A stretch of DNA of 48,767 nucleotides from Corynebacterium sp. (GTDB taxonomy: Bacteria; Actinomycetota; Actinomycetes; Mycobacteriales; Mycobacteriaceae): NCBI GenBank assembly GCA_030527885.1, contig JAUMZY010000013.1, positions 1 to 48,767 on the forward strand, written 5' to 3'. Of the stretch, positions 36,314-44,106 are shown one piece after another; positions within the stretch are counted from its first letter, which is position 1, and every line of letters starts with the position of its first letter. Position numbers and translations under genes: made by a program. A model generated the notes under the pieces. That model was given only the letters and a program-made list of their open reading frames with translations, was not told the origin of the DNA and did no database searches.

Positions 36314-36958
36314 ATGACGCTTGCAGTCCAGCCCCTATCTGTGGAACTTAAGAGCTCTACCCGCGTAGCCCACGAGCGCGCCGAGCACTCTACTTTTATG
36401 TCCGACCTGCTTGAAGGCAAGCTCGACGCCCAAGCCTTCATTGCGCTGCAACAACAATCCTGGCTCATGTACTCCGCCTTGGAAGAAGCCGTTGCTGCGG
36501 TGCGGGAAACCGGGTTCGCCGCTGACCTGCTGGATCCAGTGCTGGACCGCAAGGCTTCCCTGGAGGCTGACCTGGAACTGCTCACTGGTGCTGATTGGGA
36601 AGGCAAAATCATTGCGTTGCCCGCCACCCTGGATTACGTGGCCCGCCTGAACGACATCGCCGCAACCGCCGATGGTGCGCGGCTGGTGGCTCACCACTAC
36701 GTGCGTTACCTAGGTGACCTGTCCGGCGGCCAGGTTATTGCCCGCATGGTGCAGCGCCACTACGGTGTGGCGCCGGAAGCTTTGAGCTTCTACCGCTTCG
36801 ATGGCATCCAGAAGCTCAAGCCCTACAAAGATAACTACCGGGCTAGCCTGGACGCATTGGAACTGTCCGATGCACAGCGGGCACAACTGTTGGATGAGGC
36901 CGCTGACGCCTTCATTTTCAACCACAACATGTTCGCCGATTTGGGCAAGCACGTCTAA
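36314..36958 (+). CDS. hmuO: Heme oxygenase HmuO
   Basis: Heme-degrading enzyme of 214 aa, converting heme to biliverdin, CO and iron. The proximal heme ligand H20 is in [10 protein letters not shown], at the same residue number as in C. diphtheriae HmuO. The distal helix is [18 protein letters not shown] at about 128-145, with the catalytic aspartate D135 and the conserved glycines. Length matches (about 215 aa). The ribosome binding site is AAGGAGAA before ATG 36314. A DtxR-like site lies upstream and a hairpin terminator downstream, so it is a single-gene, iron- and probably heme-regulated transcript. Confidence 0.96.
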   Translation: MTLAVQPLSVELKSSTRVAHERAEHSTFMSDLLEGKLDAQAFIALQQQSWLMYSALEEAVAAVRETGFAADLLDPVLDRKASLEADLELLTGADWEGKIIALPATLDYVARLNDIAATADGARLVAHHYVRYLGDLSGGQVIARMVQRHYGVAPEALSFYRFDGIQKLKPYKDNYRASLDALELSDAQRAQLLDEAADAFIFNHNMFADLGKHV

Positions 36959-36989
36959 ACAAGCACGTTTAAAACTAGGTGGTTTTGCG

Positions 36990-37014
36990 CGGGTCAGGCT
37001 GGTGCTCTGACCCG
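36990..37014 (+). terminator. Hairpin terminator after hmuO
   Basis: CGGGTCAG (36990-36997) and CTGACCCG (37007-37014) form a perfect 8-bp stem with a nine-base loop, 31 bases after the hmuO stop. The following TTTCGCATGTTT is only a weak T-tract. Confidence 0.6.
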
Positions 37015-37138
37015 TTTCGCATGTTTATGGTGGGCTATCAGGGTAAAAACCAGGGGATACCCCGATGCCAGGACGCCCAAATCACTCTAAGCTAGGTGGA
37101 ACAATAACAAAACTACTACCAGAAGGATTGTGATCGTT

Positions 37139-37438
37139 ATGGCACTTAGCTTCTCCATTGATCTATCAGGAGCCACCTTTGAGGAGCTCTCCACGTTCGT
37201 CGAAGCCCTCCACACCGCAGGCATGAAGAGCAATGCGGTGCTTAAGCTCGACGGCAGCAAGCTCGTCGCCACCGTGGAACCTGGCTCCACCGTCAGCGAA
37301 CCAGAGCGCAGCAGTGCTTCCCGCGTGTCCTACCCGGATGTGTTCCCCGGTTTCGGCGGCAGCATGGACTTCATGAAGTTCGGCGATGCCGCCTTGGATT
37401 CCCTGATTGAGGCATTGAAGTACCGTCGCGGCCGTTAA
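37139..37438 (+). CDS. Hypothetical protein
   Basis: Small soluble protein of 99 aa that I do not recognise. It begins MALSFSIDLSGATFEELSTF and shows EALHTAGMKSNAVLKLDGSK, a glycine-rich DVFPGFGGSMDFMKFGD, and a basic end (EALKYRRGR). The first half is compatible with a small alpha-beta fold; the FPGFGG stretch may be flexible. AAGGA at 37123-37127 lies 11 bases before ATG 37139; a GTG at 37130 is too close to it. It stands alone between hmuO and thrC. Confidence 0.72.
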   Translation: MALSFSIDLSGATFEELSTFVEALHTAGMKSNAVLKLDGSKLVATVEPGSTVSEPERSSASRVSYPDVFPGFGGSMDFMKFGDAALDSLIEALKYRRGR

Positions 37439-37540
37439 AAACCAGTGGTCGTCTTTTTAGGGCAGCGGCATAGTGATCTGTGCCGCTGCTTTACTTATGA
37501 AAATGCAGTAATACCCCCGTGGGGCGCTATGGTAGAAGCC

Positions 37541-38968
37541 ATGCGTTATATTTCCACCCGCGACGAATCGCGCACTGAAACCAACTTTAGCGATATCTTA
37601 CTGGGCGGCCTCGCCCCCGACGGCGGCCTGTACTTACCGGCGGAATACCCACAGATTAGCGGCGATACATTAAATAGGTGGCGCAAGCTGCTGGGGGAGC
37701 AAGGCTACCCCGCGCTCGCCGCAGAAGTCTTACAGCTCTTTATCGACGACATCCCCGCCGCCGACCTCAACGACATTGCCCACCGGGCCTACACCTTCCC
37801 CAAATTCGCCCATGCCGAAATTGTGCCCGTCACCCCCCTGGAGGACGGCCTCTACATTGGGCACCTCTCCGAAGGCCCCACCGCCGCCTTCAAGGACATT
37901 GCCATGCAGCTGCTGGGGGAGTTCTTTGAATACGAGCTACGGCGCCGGGGCGAAACCCTCAATATTTTAGGCGCAACCTCCGGGGATACCGGTTCCGCAG
38001 CGGAATACGCCATGCGCGGCCGCCCCGGCATCAAAGTGTTCATGCTGACGCCTGCCGGCCGCATGACTCCCTTCCAGCAGGCACAAATGTTCGGTTTGGA
38101 TGACCCCAACATCTTCAACATTTCCCTCGAAGGAGTGTTCGATGATTGCCAGGACGTGGTGAAGGCCGTATCCGCCGACGCCGACTTTAAGCGCGAACAC
38201 CACATTGGGGCGGTCAACTCCATCAACTGGGCTCGCCTCGTGGCGCAGGTGGTGTACTACATTTCTTGCTACCTGCGGGTAACCGACTCCAACGAGCAGA
38301 AAGTGTCGTTCAGTGTTCCCACCGGCAACTTCGGTGACATCTGCGCGGGCCACGTCGCAAAGCAAATGGGCGTGCCCATCGACCGCCTCATTGTTGCCAC
38401 CAACGAAAATGACGTGCTGGACGAATTCTTCCGCACTGGCGTCTACCGCGTGCGCTCTTCCGCAGACACGTTCGAAACATCGTCGCCGTCGATGGACATC
38501 TCCCGCGCCTCAAACTTCGAACGTTTCATCTTCGATCTGCTCGGCCGCGACGCCGCCCGCGTCGCCGACTTGTTCGGCACCCAGGTTCCCCAAGGGGGCT
38601 TCTCGCTTGCCGACGACCCCAGCTTCACCCAAACCAGCAGCACGTACGGGTTCCTCTCCGGATTCTCCACCCACACTGATCGCGTAGCAACCATCCGGGA
38701 CTGCTACGAACGCCTCGGCATCATGATCGACCCACATACCGCTGACGGTGTGAAAGTCGCCCGAGACATGCGCGACCAAGTAGACACTCCCATTGTGTGT
38801 TTGGAAACTGCGCTGCCTGTGAAATTCGCTGACATTATCACCGAAGCCACCGGCCAGCAACCCGATCTGCCCGAACGATTTGCCGCCATCATGCAGGCAG
38901 AACGCCACGTCACAGACCTGCCCAATGACGCCACTGTGGTTAAAGACTTCATCGCGGCAAACGGTTAA
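37541..38968 (+). CDS. thrC: Threonine synthase
   Basis: PLP enzyme (475 aa) converting O-phosphohomoserine to threonine. The PLP lysine is K118 in EGPTAAFKDIAMQ; GATSGDTGSAAEYAM near 142 binds the phosphate. The sequence follows the C. glutamicum ThrC closely as I recall it (MRYISTRDESR start, FSVPTGNFGDICAGH, NENDVLDEFFRTG, SPSMDISRASNFERF). The start ATG 37541 was chosen from that match; an in-frame start at 37445 would add 32 residues unlike the family. This long form with an N-terminal extra domain is the class II type of corynebacteria and enterics. hom and thrB are not adjacent. Confidence 0.95.
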   Translation: MRYISTRDESRTETNFSDILLGGLAPDGGLYLPAEYPQISGDTLNRWRKLLGEQGYPALAAEVLQLFIDDIPAADLNDIAHRAYTFPKFAHAEIVPVTPLEDGLYIGHLSEGPTAAFKDIAMQLLGEFFEYELRRRGETLNILGATSGDTGSAAEYAMRGRPGIKVFMLTPAGRMTPFQQAQMFGLDDPNIFNISLEGVFDDCQDVVKAVSADADFKREHHIGAVNSINWARLVAQVVYYISCYLRVTDSNEQKVSFSVPTGNFGDICAGHVAKQMGVPIDRLIVATNENDVLDEFFRTGVYRVRSSADTFETSSPSMDISRASNFERFIFDLLGRDAARVADLFGTQVPQGGFSLADDPSFTQTSSTYGFLSGFSTHTDRVATIRDCYERLGIMIDPHTADGVKVARDMRDQVDTPIVCLETALPVKFADIITEATGQQPDLPERFAAIMQAERHVTDLPNDATVVKDFIAANG

Positions 38969-39014
38969 ACTAAAAAACGCACCACGTCGACAAGCAACAA
39001 GAAAGGCACACACC

Positions 39015-39146
39015 ATGGCCCACGAACGCACAGCACCTGCGGAATACTTCAACGAATTCGACCCGGAGAAAATGGCAAAACAGTTGGCTGAACAACTAGC
39101 TGCCAAGAAAGCCGCCGAGGCCGAAGCAGACAAGGAAGCCGAGTAA
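39015..39146 (+). CDS. 43-residue peptide coupled to the Nudix gene
   Basis: A short gene with an AGAAAGG ribosome binding site. It begins MAHERTAPAEYFNEFDPEKM and continues as a Lys/Ala/Glu-rich helix (AKQLAEQLAAKKAAEAEADK). The stop TAA overlaps the Nudix ATG by one base (TAATG), a sign of translational coupling. I do not recognise a family. The amphipathic, charged helix could be a small partner or regulatory peptide of the Nudix protein, or simply a leader peptide. An imperfect 12-mer copy (10 of 12) lies upstream at 38984-38995. Confidence 0.6.
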   Translation: MAHERTAPAEYFNEFDPEKMAKQLAEQLAAKKAAEAEADKEAE

Positions 39147-39685
39147 TGCCCATCCCTGATTTCATTATCAAACTGCGGAAAAAGATCGGCACGGATGAAC
39201 TCTGGCTGCCTGGGGTTACCGCTGTGATTATTCGGGACGTGCCCGAAGGAGCGCCGATCACGGCGGTGCCTGAAGTGCTGTTGGTGAAGCGGTCTGATAA
39301 TGGTGATTGGACTCCCGTCACGGGCATTGCCGACCCCGGCGAAGACCCCCACCAAACGGCTGTTCGAGAAGCTAAAGAAGAAGTCGGCCTGGACGTGCAA
39401 GTAGAAGCCCTGCTAGGCGTTGGTGCCGTGGGGCCGGTCACCTACTCCAACGGCGACAATGCCCGCTACATGGATACTGCTGTGCGATGCAGCGTCATCG
39501 GTGACAGTGATGAACCCGTTATCAGCGATGATGAAAACACTGAGGCAGGCTGGTTCTCTATCATGCACATGCCCCCGATGAACCCCAGGTTCCGGCTCAT
39601 CGTCGGCGACGCCGTGGCGCAACTGCGCCGCCCCGAAGGATTCCGCCCCCGCATGGGCTACGTCAAACGAGACCGAACGCGCTAA
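39146..39685 (+). CDS. Nudix hydrolase
   Basis: Cytoplasmic pyrophosphohydrolase of 179 aa. The Nudix box is complete: G-x5-E-x7-RE-A-K-EE-x-G-L, seen as GIADPGED through VREAKEEVGLDV at about residues 59-82. The preceding GVTAVIIRD and LLVKRSDNGDW are the usual beta strands. The substrate (a nucleoside diphosphate linked to X) is not predictable; possibly a house-cleaning enzyme. Translation is probably coupled to the 43-residue gene by the TAATG overlap. A good intrinsic terminator follows at 39710. Confidence 0.9.
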   Translation: MPIPDFIIKLRKKIGTDELWLPGVTAVIIRDVPEGAPITAVPEVLLVKRSDNGDWTPVTGIADPGEDPHQTAVREAKEEVGLDVQVEALLGVGAVGPVTYSNGDNARYMDTAVRCSVIGDSDEPVISDDENTEAGWFSIMHMPPMNPRFRLIVGDAVAQLRRPEGFRPRMGYVKRDRTR

Positions 39686-39709
39686 CGCTAGTGGGATAAG
39701 GAATTTTTG

Positions 39710-39751
39710 CCCTGCCATGACTGCGATCATGGTGGGGTTTTCATATTTTTT
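39710..39751 (+). terminator. Intrinsic terminator after the Nudix gene
   Basis: CCCTGCCATGA (39710-39720) pairs with TCATGGTGGGG (39727-39737) through 11 base pairs, two of them G-T wobbles, with a six-base loop. A T-rich tract (39738-39751) follows, so this is a convincing rho-independent terminator. Confidence 0.8.
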
Positions 39752-39796
39752 ACCATTGGTGGCTGTGCGGGGGAGTGAGATCATGTGCTACGTTAG

Positions 39797-39813
39797 TTGC
39801 ATGCACATGAATG
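39797..39813. promoter_or_regulatory. Candidate MarR operator, autoregulatory site
   Basis: TTGCATGCACATGAATG lies 26 bases before the MarR ATG. Its reverse complement matches the sequence at 40320-40336 at 15 of 17 positions, so both are probably sites of the same regulator, one before the regulator and one before the efflux genes. Confidence 0.6.
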
Positions 39814-39838
39814 TAGTTTCGGTAGGGGAGTGAGCAGC

Positions 39839-40279
39839 ATGGCGTTACCAGGTGGATCATGGTCATTGATCGTCGCTGCTGTCACTGATATTGAGGCGCG
39901 TTTAGGTAAATGGCTCGTTGCTCAACATGGCGTGGGGCTCACGGAATATCGCGCAATCATGCAGTTGGCAGAAGCCCCAGAACGTGAACTGCGCATCACT
40001 GAACTTGCCGAGCGAGTGGGCCTGAATCAGAGTTCCGCCACGCGATTGGTGGGCCGCTTAGAATCCAAAGATCTTGCTTTTCGGGATACCTGCCCTGATG
40101 ACGGTCGAGGAGTGTACGCCGTTATTACGGACAAAGGTGTATCGCTGGTGCAGGATTTATCGGAGTCATACACCGAGAAACTCACCGATCTGTTGAATGC
40201 TTACACCAAGCATGGTTCAGGGCCGGATTCCCAAGCAATTCGGTCGGCATTTCACCACCTGGGTGATATGATCTCTTAA
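39839..40279 (+). CDS. MarR-family transcriptional regulator
   Basis: Regulator of 146 aa with the MarR winged helix: LRITELAERVGLNQSSATRLVGRLESKDLA-type recognition region (about residues 60-90, seen as ELAERVGLNQSSATRLVGRL) and wing DTCPDDGRGVYAVITDKG. The helices at both ends form the dimer interface. ATG 39839 has a GGGGAG ribosome binding site; an upstream in-frame start would overlap the operator-like site at 39797-39813. It is followed by two small multidrug resistance genes, with a matching operator-like site in the gap. Likely represses itself and the efflux pair and is released by a cationic or aromatic compound. Confidence 0.9.
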   Translation: MALPGGSWSLIVAAVTDIEARLGKWLVAQHGVGLTEYRAIMQLAEAPERELRITELAERVGLNQSSATRLVGRLESKDLAFRDTCPDDGRGVYAVITDKGVSLVQDLSESYTEKLTDLLNAYTKHGSGPDSQAIRSAFHHLGDMIS

Positions 40280-40319
40280 AGGTCTGCTCGTTGCCGGCCT
40301 TATATTTTTTATCCAAATA

Positions 40320-40336
40320 CATGCATGTGCATGCAT
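40320..40336. promoter_or_regulatory. Candidate MarR operator upstream of the SMR genes
   Basis: CATGCATGTGCATGCAT is nearly a perfect palindrome around GTGC and matches, in reverse orientation, 15 of 17 bases of the site at 39797-39813. It lies 52 bases before the first SMR gene. Confidence 0.6.
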
Positions 40337-40387
40337 TATTTATGGGTGTGTTGTCCATAACCACAACAACCAACTGAAAGGAACACC

Positions 40388-40707
40388 ATGTAATGGCTCT
40401 ATCTCACCATCGCAACCATTTTCGAAATCACCGTGGGCATCGCCGCCGGTAAAGCCCAAGGCTTCCGAAACATCCCCTGGACCATCGCCACCCTGGCAAG
40501 CGGCGCCGCAGCCACATTCTTTCTCAGCCGTGCCCTCCTCACCTTTGACGTCGGTGTCGGCTACGCACTATGGACGGCTCTCGCTGGCGTCGGCATCGTC
40601 ATCATCGGAGCTATCTTCCTCAAACAACAGCTCACCTGGAAAAACTCCTAGGAATCGCAGTCATTATCATCGGCGTCGTAGGCCTCAACCTCACCGAAAC
40701 TGCCTAA
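40388..40707 (+). pseudogene. SMR-family efflux subunit, stop at codon 2 and frameshift
   Basis: A small multidrug resistance protein can be read as WLYLTIATIFEITVGIAAGK, then four hydrophobic helices. Two lesions break it. ATG 40388 is followed directly by TAA (ATG-TAA-TGG), so codon 2 is a stop. Near the end, the reading frame is lost after TWKN at the A5 run 40640-40644; adding one A restores LLGIAVIIIGVVGLNLTETA up to the stop at 40705. The essential membrane glutamate of this family (in TIFEIT) lies before the only internal start, GTG 40433, so a restarted product would lack it. It would be the partner of the intact SMR protein that follows. Confidence 0.75.
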
Positions 40708-40740
40708 TCACCAACCCCAACCAAAGCAACAGGGAACACA

Positions 40741-41109
40741 ATGACAACACACACTAACCACCAGAAAACCACCGCACGATCCTGGACAGCACTCCTTATC
40801 GCAGGAATATTCGAAATTGGATACGCACTTAGCGTCAACGGCAGCCAAGGCTTCACCAACCTCACATGGTCAATCATCGCCATCATTTTTTTCCTCGGAA
40901 CCCTCTTTTTCCTCAGCGTGGCACTCAAACACATTGATGTAGGCATCGGCTACGCAATGTGGGCAGGTATCGGCGCAACCGGCGCAGCCCTCTTCGGCCC
41001 CGTTTTCTTCACAGAAACCTTCACCCTGAACAAAGCCCTATGGCTTGCTCTCATCATCGCTGGCGTCATCTGGCTCAAACTCGCAGACAGTGAAAAACTT
41101 GCCGCTTGA
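40741..41109 (+). CDS. Small multidrug resistance efflux protein
   Basis: Inner-membrane protein of 122 aa with four helices typical of SMR/EmrE transporters, which exchange protons for cationic compounds. The essential membrane glutamate is E25 in LLIAGIFEIGYALSV, and the GIGYAMWAGIGATGAALFG segment is the helix 3 signature. It has an N-terminal soluble extension of about 14 residues (TTHTNHQKTTARSW). It follows the broken SMR gene, as in paired systems (EbrAB or YkkCD type), and probably belonged to a heterodimer. If the first subunit is truly lost, it may act alone or be inactive. Confidence 0.9.
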   Translation: MTTHTNHQKTTARSWTALLIAGIFEIGYALSVNGSQGFTNLTWSIIAIIFFLGTLFFLSVALKHIDVGIGYAMWAGIGATGAALFGPVFFTETFTLNKALWLALIIAGVIWLKLADSEKLAA

Positions 41110-41134
41110 TACATACACCAAGAGGATACTTTAG

Positions 41135-41146
41135 GCGTCGAAAAGC
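41135..41146 (+). repeat. Dispersed 12-mer GCGTCGAAAAGC, copy 8
   Basis: Exact copy in the intergenic space 26 bases after the SMR stop codon, before a hairpin. A weaker match (10 of 12, opposite strand) lies at 41235-41246. Confidence 0.85.
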
Positions 41147-41198
41147 AAGCAACCAGCCCACAACAGCGGCACTGAAATACGTGTTACGCGCCAATTCC

Positions 41199-41231
41199 AG
41201 CGGCTAGGAGCACTCACGTGCTTCGGCCGCT
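41199..41231 (+). terminator. Two-tier hairpin after the SMR genes
   Basis: AGCGGC (41199-41204) pairs with GCCGCT (41226-41231), and nested inside AGCAC (41209-41213) pairs with GTGCT (41218-41222). TCTTTT follows at 41235-41240. It probably ends the MarR-SMR transcript. Confidence 0.6.
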
Positions 41232-41337
41232 GAGTCTTTTCGAAGCCCCCAACCCCACTCCCCAAATAGGTCTAACTGAGCAAAAATTTTATAATAACTA
41301 GAGACAAGCACCCCAACAGCTTGTAGGGTCATCTTTC

Positions 41338-42219
41338 ATGAGATGCCTAACTCTTACACCCAAAACTTATCGCACAAGAACCAACATAACCATAACAATT
41401 ACCACTCTTTTCCTCCTCGCAAGCACCATCATCCCTGCAGCGGCCACCAGCGTCGACATCGCTGCCGCACCAGCCCATACTCAAATCACCCTTATCAAAG
41501 ACAACGGCGAAATAACCGAAACCCCTGGCGCCCACGAATCCCAACCATCACTTTCCATCTCAAAAATCTACTTAGGCTACTGGGTGTTACAACACGGCGC
41601 AGTGGAAGACAAAGCCCTCGTGTATGAAATGATCCGCAGCTCCCACGACGGCATCCCCTCCAACCTCGATAGGAAATACAACCGGGCCATCCCCGACACC
41701 ATCAACCAATTCGGCCTGAAGGAAACCCACTATCGCGGCCGCTGGGGCAACATCACCACCAGCGTCCACGACATGGCTAAATTCATCCAAGCCACCCGCC
41801 GCGACCCAATTGCTCGCCCCATGATCGACGGCATGCGCAACCCCGCCGCCACAGCCGCCGATGGCTGCCCACAAAACTTCGGCACCGCCACTCTCCCCGG
41901 CATCGAGGGCACCAAATTCGGCTGGTCGGACAAACGCGACATTCACGCCACCGTCAGCTTCGGCTCAAACTATGTGGTAGCAGCCCACACGCACGGGCCG
42001 GCGCAACTGCATACCGACGACGTCCGCCGCGCTATCCACACCGACACAGCCGCGCCGGGTGTGCAGGAAATCCAGATTGGCAGCTCCATCATTCCGGTGG
42101 CCTCTGGGACAGAGCTGAAGACCCGTACTCGGTGCACGAAGACGGAGCAATTCTGGCGGGGTGTTCCGGACAACGCAGTTATTCCGCGGTATGTGCTGGA
42201 TTTGATTCCTGTGTGTTAA
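41338..42219 (+). CDS. Secreted serine beta-lactamase/penicillin-binding-like protein
   Basis: Protein of 293 aa with an N-terminal signal peptide (TNITITITTLFLLASTIIPA, cleavage likely after AAATS). SxxK is SISK in SLSISKIYLGYWV (about residues 73-76). The second motif may be SHDG in IRSSHDGIPSN, and the third may be TKFGW in GIEGTKFGWSDKRD in place of KTG. These suggest a DD-peptidase or beta-lactamase fold acting on the cell wall, though it is short. Two C-terminal cysteines could form a disulfide. A TATAAT box at 41290-41295 fits a promoter. A single-gene transcript seems likely. Confidence 0.75.
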   Translation: MRCLTLTPKTYRTRTNITITITTLFLLASTIIPAAATSVDIAAAPAHTQITLIKDNGEITETPGAHESQPSLSISKIYLGYWVLQHGAVEDKALVYEMIRSSHDGIPSNLDRKYNRAIPDTINQFGLKETHYRGRWGNITTSVHDMAKFIQATRRDPIARPMIDGMRNPAATAADGCPQNFGTATLPGIEGTKFGWSDKRDIHATVSFGSNYVVAAHTHGPAQLHTDDVRRAIHTDTAAPGVQEIQIGSSIIPVASGTELKTRTRCTKTEQFWRGVPDNAVIPRYVLDLIPVC

Positions 42220-42277
42220 CGTGAGCTGAAACGAGTCGCAAATCAGTGCGACAGTCAAGCCCAAGGACACACCAGAG

Positions 42278-42712
42278 TTGCAGTTACCACTCCATCCCTT
42301 AGCGGTGCATATCCCCATTGTTATTGTGCCGCTGGTAGCTGTTGGATTAATCCTGTGGGTGCTTGTGCCCAAGCTAGGGCAGTGGCTGCAATACTGGCTC
42401 ATGGGATTTGGATTGATTGGGTTTCTTGGCACGTATTGGTCCAAAGTGACAGGCGAAACCATGCTCAAAGAAATTGGGTTGAGCGTGGAACACCCAGGTT
42501 CCGTTGCGCAGCACATGTTTTGGGGCAACGCCATGGTGGCGGTATCTCTCGCCCTGTTTTTCAGCACAGTGTTGATGTGGTGGGTTAGCCTCACCACGCG
42601 GTCGTTTTGGTACGTGACATTATCGCAAATTTTATGTGTGCTCGTGGGGGTTGGGGCGATTTTGGTCACCACTATCACTGGTCACGCTGGTGCACAGTTA
42701 GTTTGGGGCTAG
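42278..42712 (+). CDS. DUF2231-like membrane protein
   Basis: Membrane protein of 144 aa with four hydrophobic segments. It begins MQLPLHPLAVHIPIVIVPLV, the histidine motif of DUF2231, and ends ILVTTITGHAGAQLVWG, the matching C-terminal block. Conserved histidines suggest metal or heme binding, but function is unknown. The start is TTG 42278 with AAGGA at about 42263-42267. The next gene, an antiporter, starts about 30 bases later, so they may be co-transcribed. Confidence 0.78.
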   Translation: MQLPLHPLAVHIPIVIVPLVAVGLILWVLVPKLGQWLQYWLMGFGLIGFLGTYWSKVTGETMLKEIGLSVEHPGSVAQHMFWGNAMVAVSLALFFSTVLMWWVSLTTRSFWYVTLSQILCVLVGVGAILVTTITGHAGAQLVWG

Positions 42713-42744
42713 CATACTTATCGATGCTTGACTATATTGTTCCT

Positions 42745-44100
42745 ATGAATGCAGTCTTGATCGCCGTTCTGGTGATGCTCATCCTCTCTGTAGTGCGGGT
42801 GCACGTTGTTATATCCCTGTTCATTGGCGCCCTCGTTGGTGGGCTGCTCAGTGGCATCGGACTCGATGCCACTATGATGGCTTTCCAAGATGGTTTATCC
42901 AACGGGGCGAAAATTGCCCTGAGCTACGCGCTGCTTGGTGCGTTTGCCATGGCTGTGGCTAGCTCCGGTCTGCCCGCTGCCTTGGCCAATTGGATCATGC
43001 AGAAGATCGGCAACACCGACGAATCGACAAATAAAAGAGCAGTCCTTATTACCAAATGGCTTATGATGGTTGGCATCCTGGCGATGTCCATCATGAGCCA
43101 AAATCTTATCCCCGTGCACATCGCCTTCATTCCACTGATTATTCCGCCGTTGTTGGGCGTGATGAATAAACTCAAAATTGATCGTCGGCTTATTGCCTGC
43201 ATCATGACCTTTGGCCTGGTCACCACCTACATGTGGATTCCTGTGGGTTTTGGTTCCATCTTCCTTAACGAAATCCTATTGGGCAATATTGAAAAAGCCG
43301 GGCTGGATGTGTCTGGCATCAACATCATGCAGGTCATGTCGATTCCCGCCCTGGGTATGATCGCCGGCCTCATCATCGCTGTGGTTTTCTCCTACCGCAA
43401 ACCACGAGTGTATGAAGATCGCCCCATTGAAGGCACTGCTGGCACTAAGTCGGAGGAAGTCTCCCGCTATAAAATCATCGTGGCCATTGTTGCTATTCTT
43501 GCCACCTTCGTGGTGCAAGTGGTAATGCAGGCCATGGATTCCAAAGCGGATTCCCTACTCATCGGTGCGCTCGTCGGGTTGGCAATTTTCATGGCAACCG
43601 GTGCCGTGAACTGGAAAGAAGCAGATGATGTATTCACCTCCGGCATGAAAATGATGGCCCTGATTGGCTTCATCATGATCACCGCACAAGGTTTCGCTGC
43701 TGTCATGACCGCTACCGGGCACGTTGACACCCTGGTTAATACTTCGGCGAATCTTTTCGGTGATAACAAAGCCATGGGTGCCCTGGCTATGCTAGTGGTG
43801 GGACTCATTATCACCATGGGTATTGGTTCGTCGTTCTCTACACTGCCGATCATCGCCACAATTCACGTGCCCCTGTGCCTAGCGTTGGGTTTTAGCCCCG
43901 CAGCCACCGTGGCAATCATCGGTGCTGCTGGTGCGCTTGGTGATGCCGGGTCACCCGCCTCAGACTCCACCTTGGGTCCCACCGCCGGCCTTAATGCTGA
44001 TGGACAACATGACCACATCCGTGATTCCGTGATTCCCACCTTCTTGCATTACAACCTGCCGTTAGTGGTATCCGGGTGGATTGCCGCCATGGTGTTATAG
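42745..44100 (+). CDS. Na+/H+ antiporter family protein, NhaC-like
   Basis: Inner-membrane transporter of 451 aa with about 11-12 helices. The N-terminal part (MNAVLIAVLVMLILSVVRVH, then LSGIGLDATMMAFQDGLSNG) and the C-terminal part (GAAGALGDAGSPASDSTLGP) match the Na_H_antiport family near NhaC. It would exchange sodium, or an organic acid, against protons. ATG 42745 is the typical family start; ATG 42724 is in frame and possible. No ribosome binding site is visible for either. It ends six bases from the convergent LCP gene end. Confidence 0.82.
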   Translation: MNAVLIAVLVMLILSVVRVHVVISLFIGALVGGLLSGIGLDATMMAFQDGLSNGAKIALSYALLGAFAMAVASSGLPAALANWIMQKIGNTDESTNKRAVLITKWLMMVGILAMSIMSQNLIPVHIAFIPLIIPPLLGVMNKLKIDRRLIACIMTFGLVTTYMWIPVGFGSIFLNEILLGNIEKAGLDVSGINIMQVMSIPALGMIAGLIIAVVFSYRKPRVYEDRPIEGTAGTKSEEVSRYKIIVAIVAILATFVVQVVMQAMDSKADSLLIGALVGLAIFMATGAVNWKEADDVFTSGMKMMALIGFIMITAQGFAAVMTATGHVDTLVNTSANLFGDNKAMGALAMLVVGLIITMGIGSSFSTLPIIATIHVPLCLALGFSPAATVAIIGAAGALGDAGSPASDSTLGPTAGLNADGQHDHIRDSVIPTFLHYNLPLVVSGWIAAMVL

Positions 44101-44106
44101 GCAGTG

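Noticed and set aside
42607-42744. N-terminal extension of the antiporter to 42607
   Set aside because: It would overlap the end of the DUF2231 gene and adds a hydrophilic stretch unlike the family.
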